A stretch of 45,574 nt of DNA from G020350405 sp964513655 (GTDB taxonomy: Bacteria; Planctomycetota; Phycisphaerae; Sedimentisphaerales; Anaerobacaceae): the NCBI GenBank assembly GCA_964513655.1, contig CAZENQ010000018.1, positions 1 through 45,574 on the forward strand. Reading direction: 5' to 3'. Of this stretch, positions 7,213 through 15,998 are shown one piece after another (position 1 is the stretch's first letter; every line of letters begins with the position of its first letter). The position numbers and the translations under genes were made by a program. The notes under the pieces were generated by a model that was not told where the DNA came from, ran no database searches, and saw only the letters and a program-made list of their open reading frames with translations.

Positions 7213-9918
7213 CTACTTCGATTTGGGAGTTTTACCGCTGCTCTTTTTTTTGCGTTCAGGTTTCGGGGCTGACAGCAGTTTCTGCTTGGTACCGGACTTT
7301 TCTTTCGAATCGTTTACTTTTTCGCTGGGTTTTGTTTCGCGTCTTTCTTGCGGGACAGCGGTCTCGGTCACAATCTTTTCAGTGGCGACGAGTTTGTCAT
7401 CGGCCTTCAGCTTGATCAGGCGAACGCCCTGCGTCGCCCTGCCAATCGAGCGGACCTGCTCCAGGCCGGTGCGAATAATCATTCCGTTGGCGGTTATCAT
7501 CATCAACTCATCCTCATCACGTACGGCTTTGAGGGCCACTACTTTGCCGTTTCGGGTGGTAGTTTTTATATTTATCAGACCAATCCCGCCTCGGCTTTGG
7601 GGCCGGTAGTCGTCAAGGCTGGTTCGCTTGCCGTATCCGTTTTCGCAGACCGTCAGCAGTGAAGCTCCTTTCTCAGGTATCACCATATCGACCACTGCAT
7701 CTTTGGAGCGGAGCTTTATCCCCCTGACACCGCGTGCGACCCGCCCCATCGAACGAACGTGCTGTTCGTCGAAGCGTATTGCCATACCGTCTCTGGTCCC
7801 AAGTATAATCTGGTCAGTCCCCGTGCTTAATTTGACCCCAATGACGTCATCATTGGGGTCAAGCTTGATTGCGTTGACACCAGTCGCTCTTGGATTACTG
7901 TAGGCGGAGAGCTTGGTCTTTTTTACGAGGCCGTTTTTGGTCGCCATAACAAGCTGACGCGGTTCTTTGTCCTCTTCGCCTTTACCGTCGAACCTGCGCA
8001 CATTGATTATGGAAGCCATAGTCTGGCTGCCCAGCTTGAGGAGATTTACGATGTTTCTGCCTTTGCTCTGTCTTGACATGCTGGGGACGTCATAGACCTT
8101 CAGCCAGTAACATCTGCCTCGGTTGGTGAAGATAAGCAGATAATCGTGCGTGGAAGCGGTAAAAAGGTGTTCGATGAAATCGCCCTCTTTGGTGTCTGAG
8201 CCGATGATACCCTTGCCGCCCCTGGCCTGTTTGCGATATGTGTCCAGGGGCATTCGCTTGACGTATCCGCTGTGACTTATGGTTACAATAACTTCCTCCT
8301 CGGCGATTAAATCTTCTATGTCGAGCTGCTCGACCTTGGCGGCAATTTTAGTTCGCCTTTTATCGCCGTATTTTTCCTTCATTTCGTAGATATCTTCGCG
8401 AATAACATCCAGCAGCACCTGTTCGCTGGCCAATATAGCCTCGTAGCCCTCAATCTTCTCGGTAAGTTCGGCGTATTCTTTGGCGAGCTTTTTCATTTCC
8501 AGGCCTGTCAGTCTCTGCAGCTGCATTGTTAAGATTGCATCTGCCTGCGGACCTGTCAGAAACTGGTCGGACTTGCCTTTTTCCTTAACGAAAGCCTTAG
8601 GCAGGAGTTCTCTCAACGTGGCTGACTCGGCCAATCGCAGCGGCTTTTTCATCAGGTTCAATTTTGCCGCGGGCGCATCGGGGGATTTTTTTATCAACTC
8701 GATGATTTCATCGATGTCACTTACAGCAAGGATAAGACCTTCGAGAATATGTGCCCTGTTTCTGCATCTTTTCATCAGGTATCTGCTTCGGCGGCGAACA
8801 ACGGTTTTGCGATGTTCAATGAAGCAGCTGAGGGTCTGCCTGATGTTGAGCGTTTCGGGCCTGTTATTAACCAGGGCGATATTGGCGATGGCGAACGTGG
8901 TCTGCAAAGAGGTATACCGGTAGAGCTTGTTCAGTACTATTTGGGGGTCGGCATCTTTCTTTACGTCGACGACAATTCTCAAGCCTCGGCGGTCGGATTC
9001 GTCCCTGATATCGGCGATTTCGGCTATCTGGCCGTTGCGGACACAATCCGCAATTTTGGTAACGATGGTGGTCTTGACCACCATATAAGGTATTTCAGTT
9101 ATTATGATTCTTTCTTTGCCCGTCTTTGGCGTTTCGATATCTACTTTGGCCCGGACCATCAAATGGCCCCTGCCGCTGGTATAAGCATCTATGATTCCCT
9201 TTTTCCCGCAGATGATTCCACCGGTGGGGAAGTCCGGACCGGGCAGGCGTTTGATGATATCCTTGAATCCACAGTTGGGGTCTTCGATGACTAACAATAA
9301 GGCATCACAGACTTCGGCAACGTTGTGCGGCGGGATGTTGGTGGCCATTCCGACTGCGATTCCGGTCGAGCCGTTGACGAGCAGATTGGGGAATTTCGAG
9401 GGAAGGACCGTGGGTTCGGAGCGGGTTTCGTCATAGTTGGGCACAAAATCGACGGTGTCGTGGTTAATGTCCTCGAGTATTTCCATAGCCGGCGCAGCCA
9501 TTCTTGCTTCGGTGTATCTCATGGCAGCCGGCGGGTCGGCATCGATACTGCCGAAGTTGCCCTGTGGGTCGACCAGCGGATAACGCATGTTCCACACTTG
9601 GCCCATGCGGACCAGCGTCCCGTATGTTGCCTGGTCGCCGTGGGGGTGGTAGTTGCCGCCGGTATCGCCGACTATCTTTGCGCATTTTCGGTGCCTGCTC
9701 CGCGGGCCGAGATTCAAATCGTTCATCGCAACCAGAATGCGCCTCTGCGAGGGTTTTAGACCATCGCGGACATCCGGCAGGGCACGCGAGACAATCACGC
9801 TCATCGCGTAGTTGAGGTAGGACTTCTTGAGCTCATCGAGGATGCGCATGTCCTCAAAGTGTTCCCGTGGCTTACCGGGCTGTTTCACCGCGTCGGAAGT
9901 TTTCGCCTTTCGCGCCAT
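7213..9918 (-). CDS. gyrA: DNA gyrase subunit A
   Basis: The breakage-reunion subunit of DNA gyrase (topoisomerase II), which forms A2B2 with GyrB and introduces negative supercoils. From the ATG at 9918 the protein has 901 residues. The catalytic tyrosine is Tyr135 in AAMRYTEAR. The winged-helix motif (HPHGD...) is intact and the C-terminal beta-pinwheel starts with a GyrA-box (QARGGKG), which separates gyrase from topoisomerase IV. The equivalents of E. coli Ser83 and Asp87 are Gln96 and Gly100. The protein ends in an unusually long Lys-rich tail of about 50 residues (KKKSSGKTPKSK). A TTG two codons further upstream is possible but less likely. holA and a membrane protein follow in the same operon. 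A near-palindrome lies 33-51 nt upstream of the ATG (9951-9969). Confidence 0.96.
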   Translation of the reverse strand: MARKAKTSDAVKQPGKPREHFEDMRILDELKKSYLNYAMSVIVSRALPDVRDGLKPSQRRILVAMNDLNLGPRSRHRKCAKIVGDTGGNYHPHGDQATYGTLVRMGQVWNMRYPLVDPQGNFGSIDADPPAAMRYTEARMAAPAMEILEDINHDTVDFVPNYDETRSEPTVLPSKFPNLLVNGSTGIAVGMATNIPPHNVAEVCDALLLVIEDPNCGFKDIIKRLPGPDFPTGGIICGKKGIIDAYTSGRGHLMVRAKVDIETPKTGKERIIITEIPYMVVKTTIVTKIADCVRNGQIAEIADIRDESDRRGLRIVVDVKKDADPQIVLNKLYRYTSLQTTFAIANIALVNNRPETLNIRQTLSCFIEHRKTVVRRRSRYLMKRCRNRAHILEGLILAVSDIDEIIELIKKSPDAPAAKLNLMKKPLRLAESATLRELLPKAFVKEKGKSDQFLTGPQADAILTMQLQRLTGLEMKKLAKEYAELTEKIEGYEAILASEQVLLDVIREDIYEMKEKYGDKRRTKIAAKVEQLDIEDLIAEEEVIVTISHSGYVKRMPLDTYRKQARGGKGIIGSDTKEGDFIEHLFTASTHDYLLIFTNRGRCYWLKVYDVPSMSRQSKGRNIVNLLKLGSQTMASIINVRRFDGKGEEDKEPRQLVMATKNGLVKKTKLSAYSNPRATGVNAIKLDPNDDVIGVKLSTGTDQIILGTRDGMAIRFDEQHVRSMGRVARGVRGIKLRSKDAVVDMVIPEKGASLLTVCENGYGKRTSLDDYRPQSRGGIGLINIKTTTRNGKVVALKAVRDEDELMMITANGMIIRTGLEQVRSIGRATQGVRLIKLKADDKLVATEKIVTETAVPQERRETKPSEKVNDSKEKSGTKQKLLSAPKPERKKKSSGKTPKSK

Positions 9919-9950
9919 ATTCAACTAACTATCTTCAATCGCTCAACTGC

Positions 9951-9969
9951 ATGGCCACCAAGTGGTCAT
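9951..9969. promoter_or_regulatory. Near-palindrome upstream of gyrA
   Basis: ATGGCCAC and GTGGTCAT flank a 3-nt centre. The arms are complementary at seven of eight positions in DNA and fully pairable as RNA through a G-U pair. It could be an operator or a leader hairpin of the gyrA mRNA. Only the symmetry is seen. Confidence 0.25.
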
Positions 9970-10123
9970 AAGCTCCTTGCCATCGTCAGCGAAATAAAGG
10001 GCTATAATTCAACGCAAATAAATTACCCGCAATCGGCCGAATTGTCAAGAATCAGAAACGATTTTGTATTCGTAACGGAGGTACCCCTTTGACATCAATT
10101 TGCCGGTGGATTTCCGCGCCGAG

Positions 10124-11641
10124 TTATCTTTCAGCTTGGCCTTTGATGCCGGAGGGAAACAGTGTCTTTTGCCAGTATTTAAGGTATTCCCGCGGAGAGG
10201 CGTTGGCAGGCAGTCCTCGTTTTTTCTGCTCCGGCTCGTAGTATTCCTGAACGTCTTTGTAGGCCTTGACGCCTATGCTTGGGTCTTCGCAAGTCGCTCC
10301 CTTATCATCGGTGCCTTTGCTCCACTTATCGAGTATCTTTCGCAGGCTCTGCAGAAGGTTATTATGCTTGGGCACATTAGCGAGATTGTTAAGTTCATGC
10401 GGGTCTGTCCTCAAATCGTAGAACTCTTCCTCCGGTCGGGTAGAGGCCATGAATAGCTGCTGCTGCGCTGTGAGTTTGTCCTCGGCGTAAAGAATCTGCA
10501 TCAGCGCCCACATCGGATAGCGGTGCTTCTTGTATAGGTTGAACTGTGTGTAGGGACGGTTCGGGAAGTAATTGCGGATGTACTTGAAGCGCTTGGTGCG
10601 GACGCAGCGGATTCGGTCAGCGGTGCCGTCACAGCGGTCGCGGGCAGCAATAATGTGGTTGCGCCTCCTGGTGCCGGCACCCATAAAGATGTACCCCTGC
10701 ATATGCTTTGGCGGCTCGATACCGGCTAATTTAAGTGATGTCGGTGCCAGGTCAATCGCACTGACCAAATGGTCAACGACGGTGCCCGGCTCGATGTGAC
10801 CGGGCCAGCGAATTATCAGTGGAACGTGAATCCCCCCCTCGTAGAGAAACTGTTTGCCGCGAAGGTGAGGCCGGCCGTGGTCGCCGAAGAAAAAAACGAC
10901 TGTATTATCCGTAAGACCGTCTTCCTCCAGCCGCTCAAGTACCTTTCCGACTTTCTTATCCAGGACCTGGACGCATTCGAGATAGTTCGCCCAGTCCCGC
11001 CGGGCGATTCGGTGTTCCGGATAGTACGGGGGTAGCTCGACTTCGTTTTCATCGATTGGATTGTCCGGGTCTCTCTTGAAAATCCGGTGTGTCTCGGAGA
11101 AATTTACCTGTGCGAAAAATGGCTGGCCGGCCCTGTGCTTGCGCCAGTCAGTGCCATCGAAAGGTTTATCAATGGTAAAGTTAAGGTCGGTTTTTCCGGG
11201 CCTGTGCCAGGCTAAGCCCGCACAATTGCAGGTAAAATAGTCCGCCTGGCGGAAATACTCAGTAATTATCTTCACCGGTTCCGCCAGCGTGTAACCATCG
11301 TATCTGTGGCTGCGATGATGATGACAGCCGATACTCGTTTGGTACATCCCCGTCATAAACGCCGACCTGCTGGCCGAGCACACCGGAGAGGTCGTAAACG
11401 CATTCGTGTAGCGGGCGCCCTCGCTGGCGAGCTTGTCAATATTGGGCGTCTTGACGAGCGGATGGCCGTAACAGCCCATATCAGGGCAGATGTCTTCGGC
11501 AATAATCCAGAGGATGTTCGGCCTGTCCCCGGTTGTCTTACTCGTAGCCCCCTGTAGAACGCCCGAAGATAGCGTCAACGATGCCGCTGCCAGACCCGTC
11601 GTTTTCAAAAAATCGCGCCGTGTGTAAATATCTCTGCCCAT
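10124..11641 (-). CDS. Tat-exported formylglycine-type sulfatase
   Basis: A type I sulfatase that would hydrolyse sulfate esters, probably of sulfated polysaccharides, outside the cytoplasm. The ATG at 11641 (505 residues) is preferred over a TTG five codons upstream because that TTG lies within the Shine-Dalgarno-like GAAGGAAAG. The N terminus carries a twin-arginine signal (TRRDFLKTTG) followed by a hydrophobic stretch. The core starts PNILWIIAED, and the modification motif is Cys88 in CSASRSAFMTG, so Cys would become formylglycine (Ala replaces the usual Pro). Later metal-binding elements (FFFGDHG, and GKQFLYEGGIHVPLI) and the C-terminal FYDLRTDPHELNNLA signature are present. No maturase or polysaccharide locus is in the window, so the substrate cannot be told. 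Confidence 0.93.
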   Translation of the reverse strand: MGRDIYTRRDFLKTTGLAAASLTLSSGVLQGATSKTTGDRPNILWIIAEDICPDMGCYGHPLVKTPNIDKLASEGARYTNAFTTSPVCSASRSAFMTGMYQTSIGCHHHRSHRYDGYTLAEPVKIITEYFRQADYFTCNCAGLAWHRPGKTDLNFTIDKPFDGTDWRKHRAGQPFFAQVNFSETHRIFKRDPDNPIDENEVELPPYYPEHRIARRDWANYLECVQVLDKKVGKVLERLEEDGLTDNTVVFFFGDHGRPHLRGKQFLYEGGIHVPLIIRWPGHIEPGTVVDHLVSAIDLAPTSLKLAGIEPPKHMQGYIFMGAGTRRRNHIIAARDRCDGTADRIRCVRTKRFKYIRNYFPNRPYTQFNLYKKHRYPMWALMQILYAEDKLTAQQQLFMASTRPEEEFYDLRTDPHELNNLANVPKHNNLLQSLRKILDKWSKGTDDKGATCEDPSIGVKAYKDVQEYYEPEQKKRGLPANASPREYLKYWQKTLFPSGIKGQAER

Positions 11642-11788
11642 ATTTCTTTCCTTCAATTTTAGTTTGCTGTTTTGATTCGGCCCGGTTTGTGCTATTTTCT
11701 CCGGCCGATGTCGTTATGTCAATCATATCTTCTCAGGGCATCGACGGGGTGCTATTGATGCATTGTAGATAAAGTGCCTCCAGCCAAT

Positions 11789-11817
11789 AAAAAAACCACG
11801 AATTGACGTCCTCGTGG
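11789..11817 (-). terminator. Rho-independent terminator after the metallophosphoesterase gene
   Basis: On the minus strand a 6-bp stem (CCACGA / TCGTGG) with a 10-nt loop is followed directly by seven T. It lies about 80 nt past the stop codon of the phosphoesterase and so ends the lepB-phosphoesterase transcript before the sulfatase gene. Confidence 0.6.
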
Positions 11818-11894
11818 CTCATCATCCGCAAAACGAATTGCAGGTTTACACCCTGCGCTCTCGGTGTCCCGTAAGGCACACAAGACTGTAAGGA

Positions 11895-12857
11895 TTATGG
11901 CTGGAGGACAGCGGCGGCAGTATAGCTCCACACCTCCCTGGCCTTGTACTTGCTGGTCCCGACGCGTTCGAACCATGTCAGGGTCACATCAAGGCCGTTA
12001 ATCTCAACAAGAACATAGCCATATTTCGAGGCGTGATAAACATTTTCCACAGTATACTCGTTGTTAACACCGTCGTAGTCGCCCGGCCAATCACGCAGCG
12101 GTGCCCCGGCGGTACCGACGATATACTGATGAATATCATTGCTCGCCTCGCCGTCATCATCAACACGACTATGATTGTACATGTGGTCGTGCCCGCAGAA
12201 ATACGTCCGCCCCCCAGCCTTTTCAATACTTACCCAGAACGCATCTCTGTCGTCCGGGTAGTCATCAAGGCAGGCTGTGTGCTTAGTTTTGAAGGCCGGT
12301 TCGTGCCCGAAGACAAAGATATGCGGCTGTGTATTCGCCGCAAGTTGACTATCAAGCCACACCTGATTTATTCGACGCAGCCGAATATACTGGTCAAGAC
12401 CAATAACCAGCACGTTTTTATGTGTGAACGAATACGTAAGGTTCTCCTCCCCAACTGGGCCGTTGTCAGGCAAGCTGAATTCACCCTTGAAGACATTGTT
12501 CCAAGCGCCAGCACCCGCTGGCTCGCCCACATCGTGATTGCCCCGAACAGGATAGACCCCAATGCCCACATCATAAACCGGTTGCATTGTCTTTACCCAG
12601 GTATTTAACTGGCTCTGCAGCGCCGCCTGGTCATTATAGCCGGTGACCAAATCACCGCTGATTAAGACAAAATCCACCTGCCTGTCAATAATTTCATCGG
12701 CAAGCTCGCCAACAATAACAGTGTTGACGCCGTTATCCTCGCCGCGGCTGTCGCCAGTGACGATAAACCTCCATCCCGACCCCGCACAGCCGCCAAGGTA
12801 AAATACTGCACAAAAAGCAACTACCCCGATAAGCTTCGCCAAATTGTTCTGTCTCAC
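11895..12857 (-). CDS. Calcineurin-like metallophosphoesterase lipoprotein
   Basis: A periplasm-facing phosphoesterase of the calcineurin superfamily with two metal ions. The five metal-site motifs are all present: TGDSR, SGDLV, RGNHD, FGHEP and CGHDH. The N terminus is a lipoprotein signal with lipobox LGGC, so Cys24 would be lipidated and the enzyme membrane-tethered. The start is GTG at 12857, behind AAGGAG at the right distance. It follows lepB by 28 nt and is probably co-transcribed with it. The 320-residue length suits a single catalytic domain with a small C-terminal beta extension. Substrate is unknown; phosphomonoesters or nucleotides are both compatible with the family. Confidence 0.9.
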   Translation of the reverse strand: MRQNNLAKLIGVVAFCAVFYLGGCAGSGWRFIVTGDSRGEDNGVNTVIVGELADEIIDRQVDFVLISGDLVTGYNDQAALQSQLNTWVKTMQPVYDVGIGVYPVRGNHDVGEPAGAGAWNNVFKGEFSLPDNGPVGEENLTYSFTHKNVLVIGLDQYIRLRRINQVWLDSQLAANTQPHIFVFGHEPAFKTKHTACLDDYPDDRDAFWVSIEKAGGRTYFCGHDHMYNHSRVDDDGEASNDIHQYIVGTAGAPLRDWPGDYDGVNNEYTVENVYHASKYGYVLVEINGLDVTLTWFERVGTSKYKAREVWSYTAAAVLQP

Positions 12858-12885
12858 TGTTTACTCCTTAACTGATGTCTGACCG

Positions 12886-14427
12886 TTATCGATTTGCTGT
12901 TTGGCCCCCGTAGATAAAACGCATCTGCCCGACATTGGGAATCAGGGCGAATCGGGAGTTGGCAGACGGCCTAAAACCACTGGGCCAATAGACAAACAAT
13001 GCCTTGCCCACAAGATAGTCGCGCGGAACAATCCCCTCCTTATAGAACACGCCGTTATTTCCCCTGCCCGGCCTGTCCCACCACCTGCCGTCCTCACTGT
13101 TGGGGCTATTGTCACCCAGTACAAAAAACTCGTCTTTGCCGAGTGTAAAGGGATTGCCCTGTGTTGCTCTTCCCCCGCCGCGAGCGCCGGGTGATTTTCT
13201 CCCAATGTAGTGGATGTCCCTGAAGATCGCTATATGTGAAAGTGTTAGTTTTCCGGAACCGAAGATTTTGACTTTGGGCTGTATGTCTGTTTTTCTTTCT
13301 CCGGCGTCGTTCGGGTCCCGTCCGAGGTCGTAAATTAACTTTTCGGTTCCGAATTCAAAAATCAATTGATGGTCAACGTTTGCAAATTTAACGGCGGTTG
13401 GTTTGTTTACAATGGGTGGTTCAACTGCTGTACGCGCCAATTCTATGCTTTTTTCACCCATGGAGGTTTTCGCTATGACCATATCGCCGGTGAAATCGAC
13501 CCAGGCGCGGTATTCAGTTTGATATTTGCTCAGGGCTATTCCGATGCGTCCTTGGGGCATACCTGAAAGGCTGTAGAACCGTACCATCAGGTCACTACAA
13601 TACGGCATATACTCGTATGCTCTGATATCGTCGTAGGCGTACGTGGCTCTTAATTCGCTGCCGACAGAAGTGTCATAAATCAAAGAATTGATTTTCTCAG
13701 GCGGGCTGTCCAGGTGAAACAGCGTGGGCTTGGTCTCCTCGAGTCTCCACTTTGAGTCTGGGAAGTTTCTGAGTGGCTGCTGCCAGATATTGTGCCCGTA
13801 GAACAAGCCTTCGCGCGGTCGAACAGGCTGGTAGTCGTTGTCGTAAACGGGCATCCACAGCTCCTTTTGGACCTTGGGCGGCTTTCGGCTGATTTGTCCG
13901 TTGATATATACGTCGCCGTCGATTATCTCGACGGTTTCTCCCGGCCGGCCAATCAATCGCTTAATATAATTTATGGGCGGGTCAAGCGGATTTTTAAAAA
14001 CTACCACGTCCCACTGTTTTGGCTCAAAGAACTGATAGATGCACTTTAGCACAAGTATGCGATCACCGTATGATATTGGGATTGGCCTGTCGGCTGAGTT
14101 GTAAAAGCCGCAGCTTGGGCAGCGTGAGACAGACGGTTTGACAAGGCCGCGTGGGACGCTATCGCGGGGCAAACCCGGTCTTCTGGAGTCAAAGCCATAA
14201 TCGTATTTATATGCGCACTGTGGGCAGCTCAGCCTAAAATGGGCTCCTTTGAGCGTATCGGCCATGCTTCCGGTGGGGATTCGGAATGCTTCCATGACAA
14301 ATGCCCGGAAGACAAAGGCCAGTATGAAGGCGGTTATCAGCCATTCGAAGGTATTGGCGATTTCAGCTACTCTATTTTTTCGAGTGGCCTTTTTAGAGCT
14401 GGTTTTTTCGGTCCTGCTTAGAGACAT
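12886..14427 (-). CDS. lepB: Signal peptidase I with large Cys-containing insertions
   Basis: The S26 serine protease that removes signal peptides from exported proteins at the outer face of the inner membrane. One membrane helix (about residues 28-46) precedes the catalytic Ser54 in PTGSMADTL. The general base is Lys156 in NYIKRLIGRPGE, and the C-terminal box is FVLGDNSPNSEDGRWW. At 513 residues it is about twice the usual minimum. Between the Ser and Lys boxes sits an insert with CPQC (68-71) and CPSC (103-106), the pattern of a zinc ribbon. A second insert of about 240 residues, rich in beta-type sequence, separates the Lys box from the last box. The phosphoesterase lipoprotein gene follows 28 nt downstream. 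No obvious Shine-Dalgarno precedes the ATG. Confidence 0.93.
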   Translation of the reverse strand: MSLSRTEKTSSKKATRKNRVAEIANTFEWLITAFILAFVFRAFVMEAFRIPTGSMADTLKGAHFRLSCPQCAYKYDYGFDSRRPGLPRDSVPRGLVKPSVSRCPSCGFYNSADRPIPISYGDRILVLKCIYQFFEPKQWDVVVFKNPLDPPINYIKRLIGRPGETVEIIDGDVYINGQISRKPPKVQKELWMPVYDNDYQPVRPREGLFYGHNIWQQPLRNFPDSKWRLEETKPTLFHLDSPPEKINSLIYDTSVGSELRATYAYDDIRAYEYMPYCSDLMVRFYSLSGMPQGRIGIALSKYQTEYRAWVDFTGDMVIAKTSMGEKSIELARTAVEPPIVNKPTAVKFANVDHQLIFEFGTEKLIYDLGRDPNDAGERKTDIQPKVKIFGSGKLTLSHIAIFRDIHYIGRKSPGARGGGRATQGNPFTLGKDEFFVLGDNSPNSEDGRWWDRPGRGNNGVFYKEGIVPRDYLVGKALFVYWPSGFRPSANSRFALIPNVGQMRFIYGGQTANR

Positions 14428-14456
14428 AAATGCCCATTATGCGGTAAAGCGGGTTT

Positions 14457-14486
14457 TGTATAGGTTACGTCAAAAAGTCCGACCAA
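14457..14486 (-). promoter_or_regulatory. Candidate promoter for lepB
   Basis: On the minus strand TTGGTC (14481-14486) and TATACA (14457-14462) are 18 nt apart. Transcription would start near 14450, leaving about 23 nt before the ATG. Confidence 0.4.
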
Positions 14487-14839
14487 GACGTCACAATCGC
14501 CTGCTTAGACTACAAAAAGTATTATTCGAATTATCCTTCAAAAGCGGCCGTAAGGCAGCTGAGCTAATGTAGAACCAGTGATTATGGCGATAAATCCTTG
14601 TCCGGTCAATAAACGATTTTGCGGTCAAGCCATTTTTTACGTTATTACGAGTTGGCCAAGCCCGTCAAAAGGACACATGGGCATCGCTAAAAGGCTTATT
14701 AAGGGGATGGATAAGGGCTTTAGCTGCCCTCAGGCGGTGTCGAACTTTTTAATACAATAATATAAAAAACATGTTTTCGGGCGCGAGCGAGCAGTGCGGA
14801 CAGAAGCTCATTTTTATAACCTCTTGTAAATACAGCACT
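14487..14839. other. Gene-free spacer between lepB and the HU gene region
   Basis: Only short, unconvincing ORFs occur (for example 60 codons at 14578-14760 with no good ribosome site). No repeat or hairpin stands out. It separates divergently transcribed units. Confidence 0.4.
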
Positions 14840-15001
14840 TATGTTTAGCCGCCTCGGGGAGGGGAGGCTTCCATGCCTGCTTTGTGCCCTCCAGACTTGT
14901 TGGTGGGTTCACGGACTTAGCCAAGGCCCGCTGACCGAGTCTCAGATGTACATTCGGGTCGGGTTTCCTCGTTTGCACTTAGCGTCAGATTGGTTTTTTT
15001 T
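14840..15001 (+). ncRNA. Possible structured RNA ending in a T-run
   Basis: A G/C-rich stretch in AT-richer surroundings. GGAGGG (14858-14863) can pair with CCCTCC (14887-14892) around an inner AGGC/GCCT hairpin (14865-14868, 14875-14878). Further on, CTGAC (14931-14935) can pair with GTCAG (14984-14988), and eight T follow at 14994-15001. An overlapping 122-codon ORF is Cys/Leu-rich and has no ribosome site, so I take it as accidental. I considered 6S RNA, SRP RNA and RNase P RNA but could place none of their conserved cores with confidence. Confidence 0.25.
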
Positions 15002-15029
15002 AATTGAAAAATTTTTGGATAAAAATTGC

Positions 15030-15058
15030 TTGCTGTATAGAAGTCTTTGTTGTATAGT
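15030..15058 (+). promoter_or_regulatory. Candidate promoter for the HU-like gene
   Basis: TTGCTG (15030-15035) and TATAGT (15053-15058) are separated by exactly 17 nt. The inferred leader before the ATG at 15292 is about 230 nt. Confidence 0.45.
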
Positions 15059-15291
15059 GGTTTGCGGTGTTTTGGCGTTTTGCTTTTGCCGGTTGCTCCC
15101 GCGGCTAATTACAAAACTAGCTTTCCGGCAAATCGCAGAAGACTGCGTTGGTGGGTACTCGCTCGTCGGCGCGGAACTTTATAGAGGAGTACAATGCGCT
15201 GTTGGGTAATCAAAGTTAATTTGCCGCACAGCCGTCAAAAAGGTAGGCGAGTCCAGTGTTCCAATTGCTCTTTCTTGAAATGAGGTAGTCT

Positions 15292-15603
15292 ATGGCAACA
15301 GTTACAAAGAAAGAACTTATCGATCGTATCGCAGAACGCACACAGGCAAAAAGAGTTTTGGTCAAGCGAATAACCCAGGCGTTTCTTGATGAGATAACGG
15401 CGGAATTGTGCAAGAATAATCGGTTGGAGTTCCGAGACTTTGGTGTATTCGAGACCAAGACAAGAGCCGCAAGAATTGCACAGAATCCCAAGACTCTTGA
15501 GCGTGTTGACGTTCCTCCCAAGCGAACGGTTAAGTTTAAGATGGGCCGATTGATGAAAGAGAATCTGTCTGTTGCTGCTACAGAATCGGCTGAGGCAAAA
15601 TAA
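15292..15603 (+). CDS. HU/IHF-family DNA-binding protein
   Basis: A 103-residue histone-like protein that bends DNA as a dimer and helps compact the nucleoid. The sequence starts MATVTKKELIDRIAERT, the usual helical N terminus, then LEFRDFGVFETKTRAARIAQNP, which contains the GxF/ARxxxNP pattern at the base of the beta arm. The arm returns through VPPKRTVKFKMG. The tail of about 15 residues (ATESAEAK) is Ala/Glu-rich. Which branch, HU or IHF-like, cannot be fixed by eye. A GAGGTAG stretch just before the ATG serves as ribosome site. A cold-shock gene follows 116 nt downstream on the same strand. Confidence 0.93.
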   Translation: MATVTKKELIDRIAERTQAKRVLVKRITQAFLDEITAELCKNNRLEFRDFGVFETKTRAARIAQNPKTLERVDVPPKRTVKFKMGRLMKENLSVAATESAEAK

Positions 15604-15719
15604 TTGAATAATAAGTTTTGGCTCCACACAGAAACGGAGAGGTTCTTGAATATGAACTATCCGTGGGGTGCGGAGGAAGCAGTTTTGTTGTAGTAGAAGT
15701 TTCCTCAAAGGAGCGTTTT

Positions 15720-15998
15720 ATGTCAGAGGGAAAGGTCAAATGGTTTAATACGAGGAAGGGTTACGGTTTCATCTGTACTTCGGACGGCACTGATATTTTT
15801 GTCCACTACTCGAATATTTCAGGAGATGGGTACAGGACTCTTGAGGAAGACGATCCGGTCAGCTTTAATGTTGTCGAGGGCGACAAGGGTCTAAGAGCCG
15901 AGAATGTAGTCGTGCAATCAACACCCAAAAGCAAGGTATCCTCAGAAAAAAAAGCAGCTCCAGAAACCGAAGCCGCCTCAGAAAGTGAAAGTGAATAA
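15720..15998 (+). CDS. Cold-shock domain protein with acidic tail
   Basis: A 92-residue RNA-chaperone-type cold-shock protein. The start at ATG 15720 is set by AAAGGAG at 15708-15714; an upstream in-frame ATG at 15618 would add 34 residues that do not fit the family. The domain shows VKWFNTRKGYGFI (with RNP1) and DIFVHYSNI (RNP2). After about residue 66 comes a 25-residue extension, first Lys/Ser, then Glu/Ala/Ser-rich (ending ESESE), that the shorter paralogue at 496-708 lacks. Acidic tails of this kind can modulate nucleic-acid binding, but that is inference here. It follows the HU-like gene in the same direction and may be co-transcribed. Confidence 0.95.
   Translation: MSEGKVKWFNTRKGYGFICTSDGTDIFVHYSNISGDGYRTLEEDDPVSFNVVEGDKGLRAENVVVQSTPKSKVSSEKKAAPETEAASESESE

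Noticed and set aside
14578..14760. 60-codon plus-strand ORF after lepB
   Set aside because: No ribosome site or family pattern; the spacer contains the lepB promoter.
14841..15209. 122-codon plus-strand ORF upstream of HU
   Set aside because: No ribosome site, Cys/Leu/Trp-rich and low-complexity composition, and it overlaps stem-loop sequence; treated as accidental.
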